A model generated the notes under the pieces. The model made no database searches. It was not told the DNA's origin and saw nothing but the letters and a program-made list of their open reading frames with translations. From Betaproteobacteria bacterium (GTDB lineage: Bacteria > Pseudomonadota > Gammaproteobacteria > Burkholderiales > Burkholderiaceae_E): DNA of 42,697 nt. Of the stretch, positions 34,880-42,697 are shown one piece after another; positions within the stretch are counted from its first letter, which is position 1; every line of letters starts with the position of its first letter. Location: positions 1 through 42,697 of the forward strand of contig JAGWVN010000022.1 in the NCBI GenBank assembly GCA_018970865.1, written 5' to 3'. The translations under genes and the position numbers were made by a program.

Positions 34880-34985
34880 CGCCATTGCCGTCAGGCGCGC
34901 CGATGCCGCCCGCCGGTTGCGGCGCGGCGCTCTCGCCGGCCCTGGCCGGCTTGCTGGCGCGCGCGCCGGCGCCCGCCCTCCACGC

Positions 34986-36380
34986 ATGACACAGACTCCG
35001 TCCAAACCCTTGCGCCGCGCCGCGGCCCGTCCGCCCGCCGCGCCGCGCGTGGGTTTCGTCTCGCTGGGCTGCCCCAAGGCGCTGGTCGATTCCGAACGCA
35101 TCGTCACCCAGTTGCGCGCCGAGGGCTATCTGATCGCGCCCAGCTATGCCGACGCCGACCTGGTGGTGGTGAACACCTGCGGCTTCATCGACGCCGCGGT
35201 GACCGAATCGCTCGACGCCATCGGCGAGGCGCTGGCCGAGAACGGCAAGGTCATCGTCACCGGCTGCCTGGGCGCCAAGAGCGGGGCGGATGGCGGCAAC
35301 CTGGTGGCTGGCGTGCATCCCAGCGTGCTGGCGGTCACCGGCCCGCATGCGCTCGAGGAGGTGATGGGCCATGTGCACCGCCACCTGCCGCGGCCGCACG
35401 ACCCCTTCACCGACCTGGTGCCCGAGGCCGGCGTGAAGCTCACGCCCCGCCACTACGCCTATCTGAAGATCTCCGAGGGCTGCAATCATCGCTGCGCCTT
35501 CTGCATCATCCCCGCCATGCGCGGCGATCTGGTCAGCCGCCCGATCGGCGAAGTGATGCGCGAGGCCGAGGCGCTGGTGAAGTCGGGCGTGCGCGAACTG
35601 CTGGTCATCTCCCAGGACACCAGCGCCTATGGCGTCGACCTGCGCTACCGCACCGATTTCGTCGGCGGCCGGCCGGTGCGTACCCGCATGCTCGAACTTG
35701 CCCGCGAGCTCGGCGAGCTCGGGGTCTGGGTGCGTCTTCACTATGTCTATCCGTATCCCTCCGTGGACGAGGTGGTCGAGCTGATGGCCGAGGGCCGGGT
35801 GCTGCCCTACCTCGATGTGCCCTTCCAGCACGCCCACCCGCGGGTGCTGCGCGCCATGAAGCGTCCCGCGAGCGGCGAACGCAACATCGAGCGCATCCAG
35901 GCCTGGCGCCGCACCTGCCCCGAGCTCACCATCCGCAGCACCTTCATCGCCGGCTTCCCGGGGGAGACCGACGCCGAGTTCGAGTACCTGCTCGATTTCC
36001 TGCGCGAAGCCCGTCTCGACCGGGTGGGCTGCTTCGCGTATTCACCGGTGGAGGGCGCGAGCGCGAACGCGCTGCCGGGCGCGCTGCCCGACGAGGTGCG
36101 CGAGGCCCGCCAGGCGCAGCTGATGGCGGTTCAGGCCGAGATCAGCCGGGAACGCCTGTCACGCTTCGTGCGACGCACGGTCGATGTGCTGATCGACGAG
36201 ATCGAGGTCGACGAGCACGGCGAAATGCTCGGGGCGATCGGCCGCTCGGCCGCCAGTGCCCCCGAGATCGACGGCTGCGTCTATGTGAAACCGCATCCCG
36301 GCCTTCGGGTGGGCGAGTTCTCCCGGGTGCGGATCACCAGCGTCACCGAGCACGATCTGCGCGGCTCGGTGGTGGTCTGA
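34986..36380 (+). CDS. rimO: Ribosomal protein S12 methylthiotransferase RimO
   Basis: The 464-aa radical-SAM enzyme adds a methylthio group to the conserved Asp of ribosomal protein S12. The MTTase domain has Cys29, Cys65 and Cys94 for the auxiliary cluster. The radical-SAM motif C166NHRCAFC is followed by IIPAMRG. A C-terminal TRAM domain (about residues 395-462) ends the protein. I chose ATG 34986 because upstream codons are low-complexity. It is 106 bp after phaR, with no gene in between, and convergent with the MAPEG gene. Confidence 0.95.
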   Translation: MTQTPSKPLRRAAARPPAAPRVGFVSLGCPKALVDSERIVTQLRAEGYLIAPSYADADLVVVNTCGFIDAAVTESLDAIGEALAENGKVIVTGCLGAKSGADGGNLVAGVHPSVLAVTGPHALEEVMGHVHRHLPRPHDPFTDLVPEAGVKLTPRHYAYLKISEGCNHRCAFCIIPAMRGDLVSRPIGEVMREAEALVKSGVRELLVISQDTSAYGVDLRYRTDFVGGRPVRTRMLELARELGELGVWVRLHYVYPYPSVDEVVELMAEGRVLPYLDVPFQHAHPRVLRAMKRPASGERNIERIQAWRRTCPELTIRSTFIAGFPGETDAEFEYLLDFLREARLDRVGCFAYSPVEGASANALPGALPDEVREARQAQLMAVQAEISRERLSRFVRRTVDVLIDEIEVDEHGEMLGAIGRSAASAPEIDGCVYVKPHPGLRVGEFSRVRITSVTEHDLRGSVVV

Positions 36381-36455
36381 GGCTTCCGGCGCGCCCAACC
36401 GCGGCACCTCGGGCCGCAAGAGCCCGGCACCCGGACGGTCGAGCGCGGCACCGGT

Positions 36456-36833
36456 TCACCAGAGCGCGCTGAGGTAGAGAGAAACGCTGATGCCCCAGCC
36501 TGCGATCCAGACCAGGCTTCGCAGCGTGGCGAGGTCGGCGAGGTAGAGCCCCAGGTAGGCCACCCGCAGCGCCACGAAGACCATGGCCAGCAGGTCGATG
36601 CGGGCCTGCGGCACCTGCATCCATTGCGCGGCCAGCACGCCCGCGGCAAAGAACGGGAAAGCCTCCCAGGCATTGGCCTGCGCCGCGTTGGCGCGGGCCC
36701 GATAGCCCCCCAGGCGGGACAGCCACTCGCGCGGATTGTGATTGTCGTAGCCGCGCAGGCCCGCCTTGGCGATGCCGGTGGACACGATGGGCAGCACGCC
36801 GACGATCAGCATGCAAACGATGGCGATGGTCAT
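36456..36833 (-). CDS. MAPEG-family integral membrane protein
   Basis: The 125-aa membrane protein has four predicted helices (about 2-20, 58-74, 80-100, 105-124). Features typical of MAPEG proteins are the NPREWLSRLGGYRARANAAQANAWEAFPFFAAGVL stretch (RA.AAQ.N..E..P.F) and a short loop before helix 3. Human MAPEG enzymes use glutathione or lipid substrates; the role of bacterial members is mostly unknown. It lies 16 bp after the IorA-like gene and is probably co-transcribed with it. Confidence 0.88.
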   Translation of the reverse strand: MTIAIVCMLIVGVLPIVSTGIAKAGLRGYDNHNPREWLSRLGGYRARANAAQANAWEAFPFFAAGVLAAQWMQVPQARIDLLAMVFVALRVAYLGLYLADLATLRSLVWIAGWGISVSLYLSALW

Positions 36834-36849
36834 GGCGGACTTTCGGGAG

Positions 36850-37299
36850 TCAGGGTTTGCCGGCGGTGAGGTGGATCGCGGCGCGTATCTGGTTGTAGGT
36901 GCCGCAGCGGCAGATGTTGGTCATCCCGGCATCGATGTCGGCATCGGTGGGATGCGGCTTGGCGGCCAGAAGCGCCGCTGCCGTCATGATCATCCCCGAC
37001 TGGCAGTAGCCACACTGCGGTACATCGAGCGCCAGCCAGGCTTTCTGCACCGGATGCGAGCCGTCGGGTGACAGGCCTTCGATGGTGACCACCTTGCGAT
37101 TGCCGACCGCACTCACCGGCATCACGCAGGAGCGCACCGGCGCGCCGTCGACATGGACGGTGCAGGCGCCGCATTGCGCCACGCCGCAGCCGTACCGGGT
37201 ACCGGTCATTCCGAGATGGTCACGCAGCACCCACAGCAGCGGGGTCTGGTCATCGGCCTGATGATCAAGGGCCTTGCCGTTGACATCGAGACTGGGCAT
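36850..37299 (-). CDS. [2Fe-2S] small subunit of a molybdenum hydroxylase (IorA-like)
   Basis: The 149-aa protein of the xanthine dehydrogenase/aldehyde oxidase small-subunit family is closest in layout to isoquinoline 1-oxidoreductase alpha (IorA). The plant-type cluster is C38, C43, C46 and C58 ([13 protein letters not shown]). The second cluster is C96, C99, C130 and C132 (CGYCQSG and CRCGTY). These subunits pass electrons from a large molybdopterin subunit, but none is encoded next to it: a MAPEG gene follows and a divergent SDR precedes. The large subunit must be elsewhere or the gene has another partner. Confidence 0.9.
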   Translation of the reverse strand: MPSLDVNGKALDHQADDQTPLLWVLRDHLGMTGTRYGCGVAQCGACTVHVDGAPVRSCVMPVSAVGNRKVVTIEGLSPDGSHPVQKAWLALDVPQCGYCQSGMIMTAAALLAAKPHPTDADIDAGMTNICRCGTYNQIRAAIHLTAGKP

Positions 37300-37370
37300 G
37301 CGAATCGTTCCGATGGTGTGGGTTCAGGGCGGAATCTACACCACAGCCTGCGCGGGCACGGTATGCCATG

Positions 37371-37397
37371 GCCGGTTTCGCCGGTTCCGCCGGTTCC
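37371..37397. repeat. Three tandem 9-bp repeats
   Basis: GCCGGTTTC is followed by two copies of GCCGGTTCC, in the 179-bp divergent gap between the IorA-like gene and the SDR gene. It could be a regulatory array or chance low complexity. Confidence 0.5.
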
Positions 37398-37478
37398 GGG
37401 TTCCGCCTCGGTGCCAAGGCCGCTGTCCATGCTCCGCCGATAATCGCTCACGATCAACAACGCAGGATGGAGCAGACC

Positions 37479-38333
37479 ATGCAGCAACTCTCGGGACGGG
37501 TGGCAGTCATCACCGGTGCAGGCAGTGGCATCGGCCTCGCCATGGCGCACTGCTTCGCCGGCGAGGGCATGAAGCTGGTTCTGGCCGACATCGAGGAAGC
37601 GGCGCTTGCACGCGCGGTGGCCGATCTGCGCGCCGCCGGTGCGACGGTGGCATCGATGCAGGCCGACGTCGGCGACCCGGCGCAGGTCGCGGCGCTGGCC
37701 GACCTCGCCTGGCAGACCTACGGCGCGGTGCACCTGTTGTGCAACAACGCCGGCGTGGCCTCGCCCGCGCTGCCCACGCGGGCCTGGGAGTCCACCCTGG
37801 CCGACTGGGACTGGATCCTGCGCGTGAACCTCATGGGCGTGCTGCACGGCGTGCGCGCCTTCGTGCCGCGCATGCTCGAGGGCGGCGACGAGGGCCATGT
37901 GGTGAACACCGCCTCGGTGGCCGGCCTGCTCACCGGCGCCAATCCGTACCATGTCTCCAAGAATGCGGTCACCTGCCTGAGCGAGGGCCTGTACAAGGAT
38001 CTGCGCACGCTCGGGGCGAAGGTCTCGGCCTCGGTGCTGTGTCCGGGCCTGATCCGCACCCGCATCATGGACGCTGAGCGCAACCGTCCGGCGGCGCTCG
38101 GCCGCACGCAACTCGGCGCCATGCGCGAGGACCTGCAGCGCTGGGAGGTGGGCTTCCGGCAGGCGCTCGAGGCCGGCTGGGATCCGGCCCGCGTGGCCGA
38201 GGCGGTGCGCGACGCGGTGAAGGCCGATCGCTTCTACATCGTGCCGGCGCAGGACAGCCTGCACGCGCTGATCCGCACCCGCATGACCGACATCATCGAA
38301 GGGCGCAACCCCACGCTGGCGCCGCGGGGCTGA
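37479..38333 (+). CDS. Short-chain dehydrogenase/reductase (SDR)
   Basis: The 284-aa classical SDR oxidoreductase has the cofactor motif TGAGSGIG (12-19), an Asp at residue 37 after the second strand (VLADIEE) that suggests NAD(H) preference, NNAG (89-92), and catalytic Ser146, Tyr157 and Lys161 (YHVSK). The C-terminal extension (about 215-284) is longer than in minimal SDRs. Substrate unknown. I chose ATG 37479, with a GGAG site seven bases upstream, over ATG 37467, which lacks one. It converges on serB with only 5 bp between stops. Confidence 0.88.
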   Translation: MQQLSGRVAVITGAGSGIGLAMAHCFAGEGMKLVLADIEEAALARAVADLRAAGATVASMQADVGDPAQVAALADLAWQTYGAVHLLCNNAGVASPALPTRAWESTLADWDWILRVNLMGVLHGVRAFVPRMLEGGDEGHVVNTASVAGLLTGANPYHVSKNAVTCLSEGLYKDLRTLGAKVSASVLCPGLIRTRIMDAERNRPAALGRTQLGAMREDLQRWEVGFRQALEAGWDPARVAEAVRDAVKADRFYIVPAQDSLHALIRTRMTDIIEGRNPTLAPRG

Positions 38334-38338
38334 GCCGT

Positions 38339-39205
38339 TCAGGGCGCCGAGACCGGCGCGCCGTAGCTGTCCTCGAAGCAGTTCAGGATCGCATCGAGGC
38401 CGCAGTGGTTGAGCGCGTGCGTGGTCTGCGCGCGCACCACCGGCTTGGCGCGGTAGGCCACCGACATGCCGGCCACGGCCATCATCTGCAGGTCGTTGGC
38501 GCCATCGCCCACCACGATGGCCTGCTGCGGCGCGCAGCCCAGCCGCTCGCACAGCGCCAGCACGGTCTCGCGCTTGACCCGGGCATCGACCACCTCGCCG
38601 GCCAGCTCGCCGGTGAGGCGGCCGTCGCGCACCACCAGCTGGTTGGCCCGGGTGTGGTCCAGACCCAGCCGGGCCTTGAGCCGCTCCGTGAAGAAGGTGA
38701 AGCCGCCCGACACCAGCAGCACCTGCAGACCGGCCGCCTTCGCGCCGTCGATCAGCCGCTGCGCGCCCGGCGTGAGCGCGAGCCGCTGTTCGTAGACCTC
38801 GCGCAGCGCGCTCTCGGGCAGGCCGGCAAGCAGCGCCACCCGGCGGCGCAGGCTCTCGACATAATCGGCGATCTCGCCGCGCATGGCCGCTTCGGTGATG
38901 GCCGCGACCTCGGCCTTGCGGCCGACGAAATCGGCGATCTCGTCCACGCATTCGATGGTGATCAGCGTGGAGTCCATGTCGAAGGCGATCAGCCGGTGAT
39001 CGGACAGCCGGCGTCCGCGGGGCACCAGCGCGATGTCCACGCCATGTCGGCCGGCAAGCTCGGCGGCGGCGGCGCGGTCCATCACGGCGGGCGCGGCCAG
39101 GCGCGCGCTGTGCGGGCCGATGTCGCCAGGGCTGGCGCCGATCTCCGCGGCGATCGCCGCCACGGTGGCCGGCGACAGGGCGGGATGCTGGATGACGAGG
39201 TTCAT
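38339..39205 (-). CDS. serB: Phosphoserine phosphatase
   Basis: This 288-aa HAD-superfamily enzyme performs the last step of serine synthesis, phosphoserine to serine. The nucleophile motif AFDMDSTLI has Asp76 and Asp78. Motif II is LLVSGGFTFF near 186, and motif III/IV is VVGDGANDLQMM near 245. An N-terminal ACT-like regulatory segment of about 65 residues is present, as in the E. coli-type SerB. The ATG at 39205 overlaps the mfd stop (ATGA), so it is coupled to mfd; the longer upstream frame only reads through the mfd end. Confidence 0.94.
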   Translation of the reverse strand: MNLVIQHPALSPATVAAIAAEIGASPGDIGPHSARLAAPAVMDRAAAAELAGRHGVDIALVPRGRRLSDHRLIAFDMDSTLITIECVDEIADFVGRKAEVAAITEAAMRGEIADYVESLRRRVALLAGLPESALREVYEQRLALTPGAQRLIDGAKAAGLQVLLVSGGFTFFTERLKARLGLDHTRANQLVVRDGRLTGELAGEVVDARVKRETVLALCERLGCAPQQAIVVGDGANDLQMMAVAGMSVAYRAKPVVRAQTTHALNHCGLDAILNCFEDSYGAPVSAP

Positions 39206-42200
39206 GTCAGGGCCTTGAGCACCTCGCGGATGCGCTGCAGCCGCGTGCTCAGATCGGTGGAGGCGACGGTCAGCCGAAGACGGTCGGGGCCGGCCAGCCG
39301 GGCATCGCGCCGGCTTTGGATGAAGCGGATGATCCGCTCCGGCGGGATCGGCGGGTTGGGCACGAACTGGAACTGCACCGCCTCGGCCGCGGCATCGATG
39401 CGCACGATGCCCATCGGCTGGCACTGGATGCGCAGGCGGTGGGTCTCGATCAGCGCGCGCGCGGCATCGGGCAGCTTGCCGAAGCGGTCGACCAGCTCCT
39501 CCTGGATGGCCTCCAGCGCATCGGGGCGCTCGCAGCTGGCCAGCCGCTTGTAGAGCGTGAGCCGCTCGTGCACATCGGCGCAGTAGTCGGCCGGCAGCAG
39601 CGCGGGCAGGTGCAGCTTGATCTCGGTGGTGGCCGCCAGCGGCGCCGAGAGGTCCGGCTCGCGGCCGGCCTTCAGCGAGCGGACCGCCTCATTGAGCATC
39701 TCGGTGTAGAGGGCGAAGCCCACCTCCTGCATCTCGCCCGACTGGTCATCGCCCAGCACCTGACCGGCGCCACGGATCTCGAGGTCGTGCATGGCCAGGT
39801 AGAAGCCCGAGCCGAGCTCCTCCATCATCTGGATGGCCTCCAGGCGCTTGCTGGCGTCCTTGGTGATCGCGGTCTCGTCGGGGATGAGCAGGTAGGCGTA
39901 GGCCTGGTGGTGCGAGCGACCGACCCGGCCACGCAGCTGGTGCAGCTGCGCCAGCCCGAAGCGGTCGGCGCGGTGCATCACGATGGTGTTGGCGCTGGGC
40001 ACATCGATGCCGGTCTCGATGATGGTGGTGCACAGCAGCACATTGAAGCGCTGCTGATGGAACTCGCGCATCACCCGCTCGAGCTCGCGCTCGGGCATCT
40101 GGCCGTGGGCCACCGCGATGCGGGCCTCGGGCACCAGGGCCTCGAGGGCGCGCCGCCGGTTCTCGATGGTGTCGACCTCGTTGTGCAGGAAGTAGACCTG
40201 GCCGCCGCGCTTGAGCTCGCGCAGCAGGGCCTCGCGGATGGTGCCCTCGCTTTCGCGGCGCACGAAGGTCTTGATCGCCAGCCGCTTCTGCGGCGCGGTG
40301 GCGATCACCGAGAAGTCGCGGATGCCCTCCAGGCTCATCGCCAGGGTGCGCGGGATGGGGGTGGCGGTGAGGGTGAGCACATCGACCTCGGCGCGCAGCG
40401 ACTTCAGCGCCTCCTTCTGCCGCACCCCGAAGCGGTGCTCCTCGTCGATGATCACCAGCCCCAGCCGTGGGAACTTCAGATCGCCCGAGAGCAGCTTGTG
40501 GGTGCCGATGACGATGTCGACGCGCCCTTCGTTGATGCCCTCGATGGCGGCCTTCACCTCGCGCGAGGACTTGAAGCGCGAGAGCTCGGCGATGCGCACC
40601 GGCCAGTTGGCGAATCGGTCGGAGAAGGTCTGGTGGTGCTGTTCGGCGAGCAGGGTGGTGGGCGCGAGCACCGCCACCTGCCGGCCGTCGGCCACCGCCA
40701 CGAAGGCGGCGCGCAGCGCGACCTCGGTCTTGCCGAAGCCGACATCGCCGCACACCAGCCGGTCCATGGGCTTGCCCGAGACCATGTCCTGCATGACCGC
40801 GTGGATGGCGGCGAGCTGGTCGGGCGTCTCCTCGAAGCCGAAGCCCTCGGCGAAGGCTTCGTAGTCCTGGGCCTTGAAGCGGAAGGCATGCCCTTCGCGC
40901 AGCGCGCGGCGGGCGTAGAGGTTGAGCAGTTCGGCGGCGGCGTCGCGGGCCTGCTGGGCGGCGCGGCGACGCGCCTTCTCCCACTGGCCCGAGCCGAGCT
41001 GGTGCAGGGGCGCGTCCTCGGGCGCCGCGCCGCTGTAGCGGCCGATCACATGCAGCTGCGACACCGGCACATAGAGCGTGCTGTCGCCGGCGTAGGTGAG
41101 GTGCAGGAACTCGGTGGGGCCGTCGCCGAGATCGAGGTTGATCAGGCCCTGGTAGCGGCCGATGCCGTGCTGGGCGTGCACCACCGGATCGCCGGGCTTG
41201 AGCTCGGAGAGGTCGCGGATGATCGCGTCGACATCGGTCTGGGTCTCGCGGCGCCCGCGGGCGCCGCGGCGGGCCACGCCGGCGAAGAGCTCCGCCTCGG
41301 TGATCAGGTCGATGCCCAGCTCGGGCAGGGTGAAGCCGGCATGCAGCGGACCCACCCCGAGCGCGATCTCGTGCCTGCCGCCGAGGAAGGCCGCCCAGCC
41401 ATCGAGCTGCGGCAGATCGGTGCCCATGCCGGCGAGCAGTCGGTGCTCGGCGAAGAGCTGGGTGAGGGTCTCGCGCCGGCCGGCGGATTCGGCCAGGATG
41501 AGCTTGCGGCGCGGCGACTCGAGCAGGAACTGCTCGAGCGCCGCCAGCGGTTGCTCGGCGCGGCGGTTGACCATCACCGGCGGCAGCGTGGCCGCCCAGC
41601 GCCCGCCGCCGGGGTTGATCGAGAAGCGGCCGAAGCGCGCGGCCTGCAGGAAGAGCTGTTCGGCGTTCAGGAACAGCTCGTCGGGCCGCAGCAGTGGCCG
41701 CTGGCTGTCGTGGGCGAGGAACTTGTGGCGCTGGGTGGTGTCCTGGCTGAAGGCCTGCACGGCGGCCTGGACATCGCCGTGGGTGAGCACCACCGAGCCT
41801 TCGCCGAGATAGTCGAACAGGCTGGCGGTGCTCTCGAAGAAAAGCGGCAGCCAGTACTCGATGCCGGCTGGCGCGATGCCGTTGCCGATGTCGCGGTAGA
41901 CCGACGAGCGCGAGGGGTCGCCCTCGAAGCGCTCCCGCCATCGGCCGCGAAAGGCGGTGCGCGCCGCCTCGTCCATCGGGAACTCCCGCCCCGGCAGCAG
42001 GCGCACGGTGTCGATGGGATAGAGGCTGCGCTGGGTGTCGGGATCGAAGGTGCGGATGGACTCGAGCTCGTCGCCGAACAGGTCGAGGCGGTAGGGCAGG
42101 GTGGCGCCCATCGGGAAGAGATCGATCAGCCCGCCGCGCACGCTGTATTCCCCCGGGCGCACCACCTGCGAGACGGGGTCGTAGCCGGCGAGCACCAGCT

Positions 42201-42621
42201 GCGCGCGCAGGCGGGCCTCGTCCAGGCGCTGGCCCTTGCGGAAGTGGAAGGTGTGCGAAGCGAGGAACGAGGCCGGCGCGAGCCGCTGCAGCGCCGAGGT
42301 GGCGGCCAGCACGATCAGGTCGCAGCCGCCCTGCTGCAGGGTGTAGAGCGTGTCCAGCCGCTCGGAGATCAGGTCCTGGTGCGGCGAGAAGCTGTCGTAG
42401 GGCAGGGTCTCCCAGTCGGGCAGCACGTGCACCTTCAGTTCCGGCGCGAACCAGCGCATCTCCTCGGCGATGCGCTGGGCGTCCGTGGCGCTGGCCGTGA
42501 CGATGGCGATGGGGCGGTGGCGTTGCGCGAGGCGCGCGAGGGCCAGGGCGTCGGCGGAGCCGGCCAGCGGGCCGATGGCGTGGCGGTGGCCGCGCGGCGG
42601 AACGGACAGGGGGAGCAACAT
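39202..42621 (-). CDS. mfd: Transcription-repair coupling factor
   Basis: The 1139-aa DNA translocase removes RNA polymerase stalled at lesions and recruits UvrA. The N-terminal UvrB-like module lacks a P-loop, as expected. The RNA-polymerase-interacting domain (CarD-like) is at about 477-540 (GDPVVHAQHGIGRYQG). The RecG-like translocase has Walker A GDVGFGKTE (about 625-632) and DEEH in VIIDEEHRFG. The C-terminal TRCF domain is present, with its LPADYCADVHERLTLYKRLA segment. Length is normal. The ATG at 42621 has no Shine-Dalgarno; its leader is pyrimidine-rich. It overlaps serB by 4 bp. Confidence 0.97.
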   Translation of the reverse strand: MLLPLSVPPRGHRHAIGPLAGSADALALARLAQRHRPIAIVTASATDAQRIAEEMRWFAPELKVHVLPDWETLPYDSFSPHQDLISERLDTLYTLQQGGCDLIVLAATSALQRLAPASFLASHTFHFRKGQRLDEARLRAQLVLAGYDPVSQVVRPGEYSVRGGLIDLFPMGATLPYRLDLFGDELESIRTFDPDTQRSLYPIDTVRLLPGREFPMDEAARTAFRGRWRERFEGDPSRSSVYRDIGNGIAPAGIEYWLPLFFESTASLFDYLGEGSVVLTHGDVQAAVQAFSQDTTQRHKFLAHDSQRPLLRPDELFLNAEQLFLQAARFGRFSINPGGGRWAATLPPVMVNRRAEQPLAALEQFLLESPRRKLILAESAGRRETLTQLFAEHRLLAGMGTDLPQLDGWAAFLGGRHEIALGVGPLHAGFTLPELGIDLITEAELFAGVARRGARGRRETQTDVDAIIRDLSELKPGDPVVHAQHGIGRYQGLINLDLGDGPTEFLHLTYAGDSTLYVPVSQLHVIGRYSGAAPEDAPLHQLGSGQWEKARRRAAQQARDAAAELLNLYARRALREGHAFRFKAQDYEAFAEGFGFEETPDQLAAIHAVMQDMVSGKPMDRLVCGDVGFGKTEVALRAAFVAVADGRQVAVLAPTTLLAEQHHQTFSDRFANWPVRIAELSRFKSSREVKAAIEGINEGRVDIVIGTHKLLSGDLKFPRLGLVIIDEEHRFGVRQKEALKSLRAEVDVLTLTATPIPRTLAMSLEGIRDFSVIATAPQKRLAIKTFVRRESEGTIREALLRELKRGGQVYFLHNEVDTIENRRRALEALVPEARIAVAHGQMPERELERVMREFHQQRFNVLLCTTIIETGIDVPSANTIVMHRADRFGLAQLHQLRGRVGRSHHQAYAYLLIPDETAITKDASKRLEAIQMMEELGSGFYLAMHDLEIRGAGQVLGDDQSGEMQEVGFALYTEMLNEAVRSLKAGREPDLSAPLAATTEIKLHLPALLPADYCADVHERLTLYKRLASCERPDALEAIQEELVDRFGKLPDAARALIETHRLRIQCQPMGIVRIDAAAEAVQFQFVPNPPIPPERIIRFIQSRRDARLAGPDRLRLTVASTDLSTRLQRIREVLKALT

Positions 42622-42650
42622 CGTCTGGAGGAAGCGGGGAGGGCGCGCGG

Positions 42651-42656
42651 ATTATA
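42651..42656 (-). promoter_or_regulatory. -10 box of the mfd promoter
   Basis: The minus strand reads TATAAT (42656-42651), a perfect -10 in GC-rich DNA, giving a leader of about 20-25 nt before the mfd ATG. No good -35 is visible. Confidence 0.45.
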
Positions 42657-42697
42657 GGCCCGCCGGGCGCTGCGGGACGGGTGCCATGGCGGAGGCA

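Noticed and set aside
39316-42657. Open frame of more than 1,100 codons antisense to mfd
   Set aside because: It mirrors mfd codon usage in GC-rich DNA, has low-complexity Gly/Ala/Leu/His/Asp composition and no recognisable domain; mfd on the other strand is certain.
42686-42697. ATG GCG GAG GCA on the plus strand at the window edge, possibly the start of a gene divergent from mfd (ispD is common there)
   Set aside because: Only four codons are visible and no close ribosome site is seen, so it cannot be supported.
1-42697. CRISPR arrays, tRNA/rRNA genes, insertion sequences, prophage or integrase genes
   Set aside because: None seen on either strand.

Overview
The window is GC-rich (about 69% by eye), densely coded DNA from a betaproteobacterial chromosome, most likely Burkholderiales or a close relative. 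The basis is gene content and order: a UTRA/GntR regulator beside sdhCDAB-sdhE-gltA, odhA-odhB-lpdA, a phaC-phaB-phaR group, and an mfd-serB pair. I see no rRNA, tRNA, CRISPR array, insertion sequence or phage gene. This is mostly core genome, with a few unusual arrangements.

Layout. 1-3858 (minus): mdh, prpB, prpC, a proline-rich lipoprotein and the start of a DUF3617-like periplasmic protein read as one unit, joining malate oxidation to the methylcitrate cycle. 3859-4042: divergent control region with a clear mdh promoter and a perfect 12-bp palindrome. 4043-9987 (plus): the GntR-type regulator, then succinate dehydrogenase (sdhCDAB), its flavinylation factor sdhE and citrate synthase gltA, closed by a 12-bp-stem terminator. 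10079-14847 (minus): a three-gene 2-oxoglutarate:acceptor oxidoreductase (korB, korA and a GltD-like flavoprotein carrying two ferredoxin clusters). 15243-22111 (plus), head-to-head with it: the 2-oxoglutarate dehydrogenase complex odhA-odhB-lpdA, followed by zapE. Two different enzymes for the same TCA step therefore sit back to back across a 395-bp control region.

22188-28398 (plus): a RavA-like MoxR ATPase, its VWA partner ViaA, a secreted coiled-coil protein of unknown function translationally linked to viaA, a 66-aa DUF465 protein, and a DinG/YoaA-type Fe-S helicase whose 3' end overlaps bamD. 28334-31383: bamD (minus) divergent from rluD-pgeF (plus), with a small membrane protein overlapping the pgeF end. 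31610-34879 (plus): polyhydroxyalkanoate synthesis (phaC, phaB) and the PHA-responsive repressor phaR, separated by strong hairpins; no thiolase or phasin gene lies here. 34986-38333: rimO, a MAPEG-family membrane protein and an isolated IorA-type [2Fe-2S] subunit (both minus), and an SDR oxidoreductase (plus). 38339-42621 (minus): serB and mfd with an ATGA overlap.

Working together: almost the whole oxidative TCA span from 2-oxoglutarate to oxaloacetate is encoded within about 18 kb, with propionate entry (prpBC) and carbon storage (pha) close by. The most unusual whole-window signal is sequence-level: the palindromic tetranucleotide ACGT is nearly absent (7 found by eye), and synonymous codon choice before Val codons is shifted to avoid it.
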